From RGUW01 sp049421025 (GTDB taxonomy: Bacteria; Cyanobacteriota; Cyanobacteriia; PCC-6307; Cyanobiaceae): DNA of 32,877 nucleotides. How positions within the stretch are numbered: position 1 is the stretch's first letter; each line of letters begins with the position of its first letter. The stretch lies in assembly GCA_049421025.1 (NCBI GenBank), contig JBMSMG010000013.1:1-32877 (forward strand), in the 5' to 3' direction. The translations under genes and the position numbers were made by a program. The notes below the pieces were generated by a model, which was given only the letters and a program-made list of their open reading frames with translations, did not search any database and was not told where the DNA came from. Shown in pieces: positions 1 to 7,865 of this stretch.

Positions 1-344
1 GGGGTCTTGGCGTCGGCCATCAGCGAGCCGTCCATCATCACCGAGGTGAAACCGTTGGCGGCGGCGCCGAAGCAGGTGGCGGGGCTGTTGCCGTGGTCCT
101 GGTGCATCACCACGGGGATGTCGGGATAGGTCTCGACAGCAGCCAGGATCAGGTGGCGCAGGAAGTTCTCACCGGCGTACTGACGGGCGCCGCGCGAGGC
201 CTGCAGGATCACCGGAGAATCGGTCTCGTAGGCCGCCTCCATGATCGACTGCACCTGCTCAAGGTTGTTGACGTTGAAGGCAGGGATGCCGTAGCCGTTT
301 TCGGCGGCGTGATCGAGCAGCAGGCGAAGCGGTACGAGCGCCAT
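1..344 (-). CDS. fba: Fructose-bisphosphate aldolase class II, N-terminal 114 residues (runs off the window)
   Basis: Class II (metal-dependent) aldolase of the Calvin cycle and gluconeogenesis, joining or splitting fructose-1,6- and sedoheptulose-1,7-bisphosphate in the cytoplasm. The minus-strand reading from the ATG at 344 begins MALVPLRLLLDHAAENGYG. It carries the class II signature HQDHG at residues 81-85, whose Asp is the catalytic acid and whose His is a zinc ligand. Only the first third or so of a roughly 350-residue protein is inside the window; the rest lies left of base 1. AAGGA, 6 nt before the ATG, is a good ribosome binding site. Identity rests on the N-terminal sequence and motif, and I am confident of it. 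Confidence 0.95.
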   Translation of the reverse strand, partial: MALVPLRLLLDHAAENGYGIPAFNVNNLEQVQSIMEAAYETDSPVILQASRGARQYAGENFLRHLILAAVETYPDIPVVMHQDHGNSPATCFGAAANGFTSVMMDGSLMADAKT

Positions 345-465
345 GGGAAATCCTTGTGAAGGGGCGGAAAGGGGAGCAGACAAACAGTCGGGCCTTGGCC
401 CGCTCTGCCGGGGAGTTTACGGGATGCAGTCGTGGGCCTCGCGCCGATGGCGGCGCAGCCTGCAG

Positions 466-496
466 CAAAAAGCCCCGCCCGGAATCCGGACGGGGC
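466..496 (-). terminator. Rho-independent terminator of the 37-residue gene
   Basis: On the minus strand an 11-bp stem (GCCCCGTCCGG with CCGGGCGGGGC, one G-U pair) closes an ATT loop and is followed directly by TTTTTGC. The G-U pair forms only in the minus-strand transcript, which fixes the direction. It lies about 30 nt downstream of the small ORF stop and upstream of fba, so it separates the two. Confidence 0.85.
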
Positions 497-527
497 GCTG
501 AAGCGTCGGGGGCGTAGCCCCTCAGGC

Positions 528-641
528 TCAATCGATCAACTGTTGCCGGCGCAGCGACTGAACGGAATAGCCGTTCTGTTTGGCGGCGCGCCGGGCTTCT
601 TCAGCCTGACGAGCCATCTGCTTGGCAGTGGTGATGGACAT
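528..641 (-). CDS. Small basic hypothetical protein, 37 aa
   Basis: ATG at 641 to TGA at 528 encodes 37 residues: MSITTAKQMARQAEEARRAA, then a polar tail ending in RRQQLID. It has no membrane segment or cysteine and is rich in Arg, Lys, Ala and Gln. The first half would form a strongly charged amphipathic helix. Support comes from the flanks. A GGAGG Shine-Dalgarno sits 7 nt before the ATG, and a strong rho-independent terminator follows about 30 nt after the stop, so this looks like a stand-alone monocistronic gene. I do not recognise the family. It could be a small nucleic-acid- or ribosome-associated protein, but nothing in the sequence proves that. Confidence 0.7.
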   Translation of the reverse strand: MSITTAKQMARQAEEARRAAKQNGYSVQSLRRQQLID

Positions 642-648
642 GGAAGTG

Positions 649-653
649 CCTCC
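649..653 (-). promoter_or_regulatory. Shine-Dalgarno GGAGG for the 37-aa gene
   Basis: A perfect GGAGG core on the minus strand, 7 nt upstream of the ATG at 641. It is stronger than most ribosome binding sites in this window and is the main evidence that this very short ORF is translated. Confidence 0.7.
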
Positions 654-755
654 GTGATGATCCGGTTGATGCCGGGTGGATGGCGCGTTGCTTCGGGGGC
701 AGCCCTACTTCCACCGCCGGCGGCGAACCACCGGGGCCAACGATGGTTAAACCGT

Positions 756-775
756 AGCGATTGCTACGAATCGCT
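756..775 (-). terminator. Possible hairpin terminator after the accD-oxidoreductase operon
   Basis: A perfect 7-bp inverted repeat, AGCGATT / AATCGCT, with a 6-nt loop lies about 35 nt past the stop of the minus-strand oxidoreductase. The bases after it on that strand are only weakly T-rich (ACGGTTTAACC), so termination is plausible, not certain. It may instead be an operator for the 37-aa gene downstream. The rest of 642-810 shows no other feature I can name. Confidence 0.35.
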
Positions 776-810
776 GTTGTTTGCTGTGATACCCAGCTGC
801 GTGGTGCGGC

Positions 811-1890
811 TCACGCGGCCGGTACGGATTGCCGAGCCTGGTCGCAGCAGCGCTGGCTGCTGAGAGCCTCCAGCAGGCCCGGCACCATGGGCCTGCGCGC
901 GTGGATCGCCTGGGCCCACCAGCCATGCAGCCGCTCGACAGGGGCGATGCGTCCATCGCCCCAACTGCGTTGGAACGCCAGCTGCGGATCAGCCGCCACA
1001 GGCCGCAGCGGCTCACCCGGACGGGCCATCCACAGCCCGAAACCATGCACATAGTCAGCCTGGTTGTCAGAGCCGAGCACCAGGGTCGCCTCGCTGCCGT
1101 ACAGCTCGAGCCAGCAGCCGCGGCCGGCGCGGGTGACGCTGGCCAGGTTCATCTGGGCTGGCACTACCACCCCACCAGGTCCTTGCAGCTGCAGTTGAAT
1201 CAAGGCGATGTCTTCGGCATCGACGGGGCGGAGCTGGTCGCCGCCGGGTGCAGGGCGCTGGGCAATGGCGGTGCTCAGCTGCGCGCTCAAGCCCAGGGTT
1301 GGTCCCACCAGCCAATGCAGCATGTCGAAGGCATGGGTGCCCAGGGCTCCCAGCACCCCGCCGCCTTCGGCGCTGCTCGAGTACCAGCTCCAGGGGCGGC
1401 TGGCGTCGGCCCGGCTGGACATCAGCCAGTCGAGTTTCACCAGCCAGGGTTGACCCAGCACGCCCTGCTGCAGCAGCGCCGCCAGCTGCTGAAACAGCGG
1501 CACAGCCCGGTATTCAAAATCGACGGCCACGCACAGACCCTGCGCCAGGGCCAGCCGCTGCAGCTCGGCCACCTCGCCGGCATCAAGGCCGACGGGCTTT
1601 TCAAGCATCAGGTGCTTGCCGGCGTTGAGGGCGGCACTGGCCAGTGCAACGCGCGGCTGCGGGGGGGTGGCGATCACCAGGGCCTCGATCTGCGGATCGG
1701 CCAGCAGGGCCTCGAAATCGCTGAATCCCTGCAGGCCGTGCGCTGCCGCGGCAGCCTCAACTCGCTCGCGGAGCGGGTGCCACAGGGCCACCGGTTGCCA
1801 ATGGGGTGAAGCCTTGAGAGCTTCAAGGTGAACCTTTTCGCCGAAACCAAGGCCGGCGATCGCTACGCGCAACGGGGCTGAGTCGCTCAT
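811..1890 (-). CDS. Gfo/Idh/MocA-family NAD(P)-dependent oxidoreductase, 359 aa
   Basis: Member of the glucose-fructose oxidoreductase / inositol dehydrogenase / MocA family, which oxidises sugars, inositols or related cyclic polyols, or acts in biliverdin-like reductions. The N-terminal Rossmann fold shows VAIAGLGFGEKVHLEAL near residues 8-24. The family EKP motif lies in HLMLEKPVGLDAGE, and its Lys is the usual catalytic residue. The C-terminal part fits the family alpha/beta domain (LGALGTHAFDMLHWLVG). The frame stays open upstream to 2016, but the ATG at 1890 is right because it overlaps the preceding gene's stop as ATGA, implying translational coupling. The substrate cannot be read from the sequence. 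Confidence 0.85.
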   Translation of the reverse strand: MSDSAPLRVAIAGLGFGEKVHLEALKASPHWQPVALWHPLRERVEAAAAAHGLQGFSDFEALLADPQIEALVIATPPQPRVALASAALNAGKHLMLEKPVGLDAGEVAELQRLALAQGLCVAVDFEYRAVPLFQQLAALLQQGVLGQPWLVKLDWLMSSRADASRPWSWYSSSAEGGGVLGALGTHAFDMLHWLVGPTLGLSAQLSTAIAQRPAPGGDQLRPVDAEDIALIQLQLQGPGGVVVPAQMNLASVTRAGRGCWLELYGSEATLVLGSDNQADYVHGFGLWMARPGEPLRPVAADPQLAFQRSWGDGRIAPVERLHGWWAQAIHARRPMVPGLLEALSSQRCCDQARQSVPAA

Positions 1891-2339
1891 GAGCTGGGTT
1901 GGAGGATCGGGCTGCCGGGGGTGACGCTCTGCGCCAACCCAGCGGCGGCGCAGCTGCCTTGCAGAACGTCGGCGATCAGGCCATCGCCTGCCACCGGTTG
2001 CCATTGGGCCCCCCATTGGGGCAGGCCATTGACGGAGGTGTCGCGGTAGAGCGCCTGACCGCAGTCAATCTCCATCACATACAACGTACCGAGGATGCGC
2101 TGCTTTGACGCGCCGCCTTCGGCTGAGCTGCCTGCCGCCGCTGGCTCAAAGCGGCTCAACACGTTGAGCGTGCCGCTGCTGTTGAGCCGCAGGCTGCCCT
2201 GGTCCCACCACTGGCGGCCAGCCTCTGTTGAGGGGACCTCAATCCAGTTGACAGGGCCTGCCAGCACCTGGGCAGGCAGGCTCAGCGCAACGCACACGGC
2301 CAGCGCCATCAGCAAAGCCGCGGCAAGCAGGCGCTTCAT
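1887..2339 (-). CDS. Secreted hypothetical protein, 150 aa, possibly surface-adhesin-E-like
   Basis: The ATG at 2339 overlaps the accD stop as ATGA, and the TGA at 1887 overlaps the next ATG the same way, so all three are probably co-translated. MKRLLAAALLMALAVCVALS, followed by a short run ending in ALA, is a classical signal peptide with likely cleavage after about residue 27. The mature part is a small globular domain with single conserved-looking Trp-Ile and Cys positions (VNWIEVPS, LYVMEIDCGQALYRD), a layout resembling small surface-adhesin E-type domains in cyanobacteria. That resemblance is from memory and is tentative. Function is unknown; location is probably periplasm or lumen. An in-frame start 7 codons earlier is possible but would lengthen the signal peptide without need. 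Confidence 0.75.
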   Translation of the reverse strand: MKRLLAAALLMALAVCVALSLPAQVLAGPVNWIEVPSTEAGRQWWDQGSLRLNSSGTLNVLSRFEPAAAGSSAEGGASKQRILGTLYVMEIDCGQALYRDTSVNGLPQWGAQWQPVAGDGLIADVLQGSCAAAGLAQSVTPGSPILQPSS

Positions 2340-3211
2340 GCCGGTTGCAGGCTGGGGCAACCATGCAGCTTCAGCAGGGACGCCAGGGTGTTGCGCAGTT
2401 CGGGCCTTGGCACGATCAGATCGACAAAACCGTGATCACGCAGGTATTCGGAGGTCTGGAAGTCGTCGGGCAATTTTTCGCGCAGGGTCTGCTCGATCAC
2501 CCGGCGACCGGCAAAGCCGATCAGCGCTTTGGGTTCGGCCAGGATCAGATCGCCCAGCATCGCGAAGCTGGCGGTGACACCACCGGTGGTCGGGTGGGTC
2601 AGCAGGGGCATGTAGAGCAGTCCGGCATCGCGGTGCAGCTGCAATGCGCCTGAGATCTTGGCCATCTGCATGAGGCTGAGCATGCCCTCCTGCATGCGCG
2701 CCCCACCCGAGGCACAGACGATCAACACCGGCAGGCGGCGCTCGGTGGCGGTTTCGATCAGCCGGGTGAGCTTTTCACCCACCACCGATCCCATCGATCC
2801 GCCCATAAAGCGAAAATCCATCACCCCCAGGGCGAGCGGGTGGCCTTCGACGCGGCACAGGCCGGTGATGACGGCGTCGATCAGTCCGCTGCTGCGCTGG
2901 CTGTCGCGAATGCGATCGGCATAACTGCGGCGATCCTTGAAGGCCAGTGGATCGGTCGGGGCCAGGGTGCTGTCGAGAGCTTCAAAGCTGCCGGGATCGG
3001 CAAGCTGTTCGATCCGCTCTTCGCTGAAGATGCGGTGGTGGTAGCCGCAGCCCTTGCAGACGCTGGCATTGGCAAGCAGGTCCTTGCGGTAGACCACCAA
3101 CGCGCATTCGGGGCATTTGCTCCAGAGGCCATCGCCCTCATCGACATCTTGGGTGTTGCGCAGCGTCGGGGTGGTCTTGCGGCGGTCGGCAAACCAGTCG
3201 AACAGCGACAT
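2336..3211 (-). CDS. accD: Acetyl-CoA carboxylase carboxyltransferase subunit beta
   Basis: Beta subunit of the carboxyltransferase half of acetyl-CoA carboxylase, which works with AccA to move the carboxyl group from biotin to acetyl-CoA and form malonyl-CoA for fatty acid synthesis. The 291-residue protein has the N-terminal four-Cys zinc ribbon (CPEC at 33-36 and CKGC at 52-55) and the crotonase-like core. SGGARMQEG at 168-176 is a family hallmark that lines the acyl-CoA pocket. Length is normal for the family. It leads a minus-strand run and overlaps the following secreted-protein gene by 4 nt. The roughly 100 bp upstream (3212-3309) presumably holds its promoter; a TTAAAT on the minus strand near 3265 is a possible -10 without a good -35. 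Confidence 0.97.
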   Translation of the reverse strand: MSLFDWFADRRKTTPTLRNTQDVDEGDGLWSKCPECALVVYRKDLLANASVCKGCGYHHRIFSEERIEQLADPGSFEALDSTLAPTDPLAFKDRRSYADRIRDSQRSSGLIDAVITGLCRVEGHPLALGVMDFRFMGGSMGSVVGEKLTRLIETATERRLPVLIVCASGGARMQEGMLSLMQMAKISGALQLHRDAGLLYMPLLTHPTTGGVTASFAMLGDLILAEPKALIGFAGRRVIEQTLREKLPDDFQTSEYLRDHGFVDLIVPRPELRNTLASLLKLHGCPSLQPA

Positions 3212-3309
3212 TGATCCGGGGGCTCCGAGGGGCTCTGATCTCTCGTGTTGGGAGATGCCCCATTTAAGGATCCATGGGCCAGCGATCCAGCCCGGGCACC
3301 CCTGGCGGC

Positions 3310-4128
3310 TCAGATCGGCAGCAAGGCAGCCCAGAACCCATTGCCCAGCAGCCAGAGCGCGGCGCCGCCCAGGGCCAGAAACGGCCCAAATGGAAACGGC
3401 TCACCCGCGCCCAACCGTCCGCTCAGCCGAGCGGCAAGGCCCACCACAGCCCCGCTGAACACCGCCAGCAGAACGGCCAGCCCCAAACCCGTGAGCCCGA
3501 GCCAGGCGCCGAGGAGCGCGGCGAGCTTGGCATCGCCCAGGCCAAGCGCCGGTTTGCCCATGATGCGTTCGGCGATGTTGCTGGTGGCCTCAAAACCCAG
3601 AAGCCCAGCACCCGCCGCCAGCAGGTGATGCAGCAACAGGTCTCTGGCCGTGGCGGGGTCCTGCTGCACGCCGATTAGGCCCGTGCACAGCAGGCCCAGC
3701 ACCAGGCCATAGCGGCACAGCGGTTCGGGCAGCCACAGGTGATCAAGGTCGATCAGCACCAGTGGAATCAGCCAGCTCATCAGCAGCCAACCCGCTCCCA
3801 GCAGCAGCAGCGGATCGGCGCCGCGGCCCATGGCCGAGGGCTGGGCCCAGACCACCGCCACCCACAGGCCGGCGCAAAGCAGTTCAACCAGCCAGTAGCG
3901 CACCCCGATGGCCCGGTGGCAATGGCGGCAGCGTCCCCCAAGCAGGGGCCAGCTGAGCAGGGGCACATTTTCAAACCAGCGCAGTTGACTGCCGCAATGG
4001 GTGCAGTGGCTGCGGGGTGTGACCACCGACTCCTGCCGCGGCAAGCGCCAGGCGACGACGTTGAGAAAACTGCCAAAGCAGGCACCAAGCACGGCCGCCG
4101 GCAGGCTGAGGCTGTCGGGCATCAACAT
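3310..4128 (-). CDS. pilD: Prepilin peptidase / leader peptidase (type IV pilus), 272 aa
   Basis: Membrane aspartic protease that cleaves and N-methylates type IV prepilins, needed for pili, motility or DNA uptake. The N-terminal FGSFLNVVAWRLPR is the conserved opening. Two CxxC pairs follow (CTHC, CRHC), forming the zinc-binding cytoplasmic loop typical of bifunctional PilD enzymes. The catalytic aspartates lie in LIDLDHLWLPEP and GLGDAKLAALLG (the GxGDxK motif). About seven or eight hydrophobic helices are visible. The ATG at 4128 overlaps the upstream gene by 7 nt; an in-frame ATG at 4122 would give a 1-nt TGATG overlap and is equally possible. The upstream small gene is probably co-transcribed. 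Confidence 0.93.
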   Translation of the reverse strand: MLMPDSLSLPAAVLGACFGSFLNVVAWRLPRQESVVTPRSHCTHCGSQLRWFENVPLLSWPLLGGRCRHCHRAIGVRYWLVELLCAGLWVAVVWAQPSAMGRGADPLLLLGAGWLLMSWLIPLVLIDLDHLWLPEPLCRYGLVLGLLCTGLIGVQQDPATARDLLLHHLLAAGAGLLGFEATSNIAERIMGKPALGLGDAKLAALLGAWLGLTGLGLAVLLAVFSGAVVGLAARLSGRLGAGEPFPFGPFLALGGAALWLLGNGFWAALLPI

Positions 4129-4454
4129 GCGCTCTGGGCCCTGGGGCGGCTGCGCAAGCTGCGGCTGTTGCCGCCACCTTGACCGAGCAGCCAGTCGCCG
4201 GGTACGAACAGTTCGCTGGGCAGCAAGGTCGGCAGGTTGAAGACGACACGGCCGCCGCCGCCTTGCAACACAACGCCTTTAGGCGCGGGGCTACAGCCGC
4301 CGCCGCGGTGTAGATAGTGCCAGTAGATCTGACGGGCCTGGGCAATCAGGCGCGCGCTGTTGGAACGCTCGAGTTGCGCCATGAAGGCACGATTGAGCCG
4401 CTCAGAGGCTCTCTCCCCCACGGCGCGTTCTGCAGGGTTGATGACAAACGACAC
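4122..4454 (-). CDS. Conserved-looking hypothetical protein upstream of pilD, 110 aa
   Basis: GTG at 4454 to TGA at 4122, just overlapping pilD. The first half is a charged amphipathic helix region (AERAVGERASERLNRAF, then QLERSNSARLIAQARQIYWH). The second half is glycine-rich with a short beta-like segment (GRVVFNLPTLLPSELFVPGD) and ends in a basic tail. There is no signal peptide, membrane helix or catalytic motif. An ATG at 4382 would shorten it by 24 residues, but the skipped helix looks genuinely coding. I do not recognise the family. Its coupling to pilD suggests a link to pili or simply shared transcription. Confidence 0.6.
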   Translation of the reverse strand: MSFVINPAERAVGERASERLNRAFMAQLERSNSARLIAQARQIYWHYLHRGGGCSPAPKGVVLQGGGGRVVFNLPTLLPSELFVPGDWLLGQGGGNSRSLRSRPRAQSAC

Positions 4455-4605
4455 ACCTGCAGACGGCCTGTCGGACGACGCGCAATGTCCAACGCCAGCA
4501 TCGTCTACAGCGCCAGTGGCTGTGCCGGTGCCACCTGCGAGGGTGCTGGAGTGGGTGCAGCTGCTGGCGATGGTGAACTTCGCCCGTAAACCGGCCTCAG
4601 GCTAA
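4441..4605 (+). CDS. Possible small protein, 54 aa, with a C-terminal hydrophobic helix
   Basis: ATG at 4441 to TAA at 4605. The protein begins MTNDTPADGLSDDAQ, continues as a Pro/Ala/Thr-rich linker and ends with an amphipathic or membrane-active helix (VLEWVQLLAMVNFAR). Third-position GC fits coding use, and the disordered-plus-helix layout looks like a real small cyanobacterial protein. Against it, the ribosome binding site is weak (GCAGGG) and its start overlaps the start of the opposite-strand gene by 14 nt, so one of the two starts may be wrong. No function is proposed. Confidence 0.4.
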   Translation: MTNDTPADGLSDDAQCPTPASSTAPVAVPVPPARVLEWVQLLAMVNFARKPASG

Positions 4606-4639
4606 TGGCAAAGGCCTGTTTTGGTGCGTTGTTTGCAAC

Positions 4640-5542
4640 TCAGCCGAGCTTTTTCTTTTCCTCGATCATGCGATGAATGATCGGTGTGAGGATCAGTTCC
4701 ATCGCAAAACCCATCTTGCCGCCATTGACCACAATCGAGGTGGGGCTTGACATGAAGGAGTCGTGGATCATGTCGAGCAGGTAGGTGAAATCAATGCCCC
4801 ACTTCTCGCGAGCGCCCTTGCGGAAGTGAATGATCACGAACGATTCATCCGGTGTCGGGATGTCGCGGATCATGAAGGGGTTCGAGGTGTCCACCGTCGA
4901 GACCCGCTGGAAGTTGATGTCAGTGCGGCTGAACTGGGGGCAGATGTGGTTGATGTAATCGGGCATCCGCCGCAGGATCGTGTCGACCGTGGCTTCTGCC
5001 GAGTAACCGCGCTCTTTGTTGTCCCGGGCGATCTTCTGGATCCACTCGAGGTTCACAACCGGCACAACGCCCACCAGCAGATCGGCCAACGAGGCCACGT
5101 CATAGCCGTCACCCTTCACGCCGCCGTGCAGGCCCTCGTAGAACAGCAGGTCGGTTCCTGCGGGGATGGGCTCCCAGGGGGTGAACTGACCGGGCTCCAG
5201 GTTTGTGCCGAGGCGGCTGTTGTGCTCGGCAGCTTCTTCAACCGAGTGCAGGTAGTAGCGCTTCTGGGCTGTGCCGGTCTCGCCGTAGCTCTTGAAGAGC
5301 TCCTCGAGCTTGTCGAAGAGGTTGGCCTCAGGGCCGAAGTGGGAGAAGTTGTCTCCGTTGGCCATGGCGGCGGCCATGGCCTCCTTCATGGGACCGCGCT
5401 CGTAGCGGTGGTAGCTGTCGCCCTCGACCACGGCCGGGGTGATGCCTTCACGCTTGAAGATGTGCTCGAAGGCTCGCTTGACCGTGCTGGTTCCGGCGCC
5501 GGAGGAACCGGTGACAGACACGATCGGATGACGCTTCGACAT
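4640..5542 (-). CDS. prk: Phosphoribulokinase, class I (short, single-cysteine type), 300 aa
   Basis: Phosphorylates ribulose-5-phosphate with ATP to give RuBP, the CO2 acceptor of Rubisco. The protein opens MSKRHPIVSVTG with P-loop GSSGAGTS at about residues 12-19. VEGDSYHRYERGPM, the catalytic region with the substrate-binding Arg, FYEGLHGG and NLEWIQKI follow as expected. Length and sequence fit the roughly 290-residue class I kinases first known from proteobacteria, not the longer plant-type class II enzyme. There is only one Cys (in HICPQF), and the P-loop Cys used for thioredoxin control in the plant-type enzyme is absent. ATG 5542 is preferred over a TTG two codons earlier. It lies in the fba-accD-prk-leuB region, consistent with core-metabolic synteny. 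Confidence 0.93.
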   Translation of the reverse strand: MSKRHPIVSVTGSSGAGTSTVKRAFEHIFKREGITPAVVEGDSYHRYERGPMKEAMAAAMANGDNFSHFGPEANLFDKLEELFKSYGETGTAQKRYYLHSVEEAAEHNSRLGTNLEPGQFTPWEPIPAGTDLLFYEGLHGGVKGDGYDVASLADLLVGVVPVVNLEWIQKIARDNKERGYSAEATVDTILRRMPDYINHICPQFSRTDINFQRVSTVDTSNPFMIRDIPTPDESFVIIHFRKGAREKWGIDFTYLLDMIHDSFMSSPTSIVVNGGKMGFAMELILTPIIHRMIEEKKKLG

Positions 5543-5604
5543 GCGCAAAGACCTATGAACTGCGGCTGAGTTTGGCAGGTCGCCGGTCGCCCCCTGCCCT
5601 GGCT

Positions 5605-6690
<1,086 letters not shown>

Positions 6691-6761
6691 GGCTTGGGGC
6701 GGCAGTCTGGGTGCAGGGTCAGAGCATCCCTGCGGTTGCCGCGAGGTTACGGCGCCAGCTT

Positions 6762-7814
6762 TCAGCAGTCCCTGTGCTTCTCGAGCTGGCGGATTGCTTT
6801 GGCCAGCTCCGGCAGTTTGTTGAAGGCGGCCGAGCAGCGCAGCCAGAGGCGGTTGGGGATCGCCGGATAGCCACTCACCACCTCGCCGGCAGCCACTTCG
6901 CCATGGACTCCTGATTTGGAGGAGGCGATGGAGCGATCGCCCATCACAGCCTTGTTGGCCAGGCCCACCTGACCCGCCAGGATCACGCCGTTGCCCAGCC
7001 GCGCCCCGCCGGCGATGCCCACCTGGGCTGCCAGGGCGCAGCCCTTGCCGGTGACCACGCCATGGCCGATGTGCACCAGGTTGTCGATCTTGGTGCCGGC
7101 GCCGATGCGGGTTTCGCCCACCGAGGGGCGATCGATGGTGCTGCCGCAGCCCACCTCGACCCCGTCTTCAAGGATCACCTGGCCGGTCTGGGGCATCTTG
7201 CGCCAGCCGCTGGCGGTGGGCACAAAGCCAAAGCCCTCGCTGCCGATCACGGCATTGGAGTGCACCACACAGGCCCTGCCCAGGCGGGAGCCGGGGTGGA
7301 GCACCGCGCCGCTGTGGATCTCGCAGCCATCAGCCAGCACCACATCGTCGTAGAGGCTGGCGTTGGCATGGATGGTGCAGCCATCGCCCACCACCGTGCC
7401 CTCGCCGATCACCACATGGGCGCCGATGTGCACCCCGCTGCCTAGCTGGGCGCTGGGGTCGATCACGGCGCTCGGATGCACTCCCGGGGCCTTAGGCGAG
7501 CGGGGGTACAGCGCATCGAGCGCCTCGGCAAAGCCCAGCCGTGGATCGGCCAGGGCGATCCAGGCGAGCCCGCGTTCGCTGGCCTGCTGCTGCAGGGCCT
7601 GGGCCTCATCGCCCTTTGCCGGAATCAGCAGCGCACTGGCAGCTGTCGCTGAGAGCGCAGCGGCCAGGGCGTGACCAGGCTCTAGAAAACTCAGTTGCCC
7701 GTTGCCCGCCTGATCGAGGGCGGCGGCACCACTGAGCTCAGGATCAGCAGCCAGATGGCGAGGGCTGGCCTCAGTCACCTCGCTGAGGTGGCTGAGCAGT
7801 GTGCTGAAACGCAT
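6762..7814 (-). CDS. lpxD: UDP-3-O-(3-hydroxyacyl)glucosamine N-acyltransferase
   Basis: Third enzyme of lipid A synthesis, adding the N-linked hydroxyacyl chain from acyl-ACP. It has an N-terminal uridine-binding domain (about residues 1-105), then a left-handed beta helix built from hexapeptide repeats (VHIGAHVVIGEGTVVGDG and similar, about 110-320), and a C-terminal helix. The catalytic His is expected in NLVHIGHGVVTGKG. The 350-residue length fits. Its presence indicates an outer membrane with lipid A-based LPS. The start is ATG 7814, and the gene is separated from proB by 51 nt. Confidence 0.95.
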   Translation of the reverse strand: MRFSTLLSHLSEVTEASPRHLAADPELSGAAALDQAGNGQLSFLEPGHALAAALSATAASALLIPAKGDEAQALQQQASERGLAWIALADPRLGFAEALDALYPRSPKAPGVHPSAVIDPSAQLGSGVHIGAHVVIGEGTVVGDGCTIHANASLYDDVVLADGCEIHSGAVLHPGSRLGRACVVHSNAVIGSEGFGFVPTASGWRKMPQTGQVILEDGVEVGCGSTIDRPSVGETRIGAGTKIDNLVHIGHGVVTGKGCALAAQVGIAGGARLGNGVILAGQVGLANKAVMGDRSIASSKSGVHGEVAAGEVVSGYPAIPNRLWLRCSAAFNKLPELAKAIRQLEKHRDC

Positions 7815-7865
7815 GCCCCGGTGATGGCTGCGGCGATCGTAAGCGGGGTTGAGGGGATGCAGGCC

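Noticed and set aside
259..863. Longer open frames on both strands over the fba start and the first gap (for example 259-531 minus, 432-863 plus)
   Set aside because: They overlap fba, the 37-aa gene and a clear terminator, have shadow-like Arg/Pro/Ala composition and lack ribosome binding sites.
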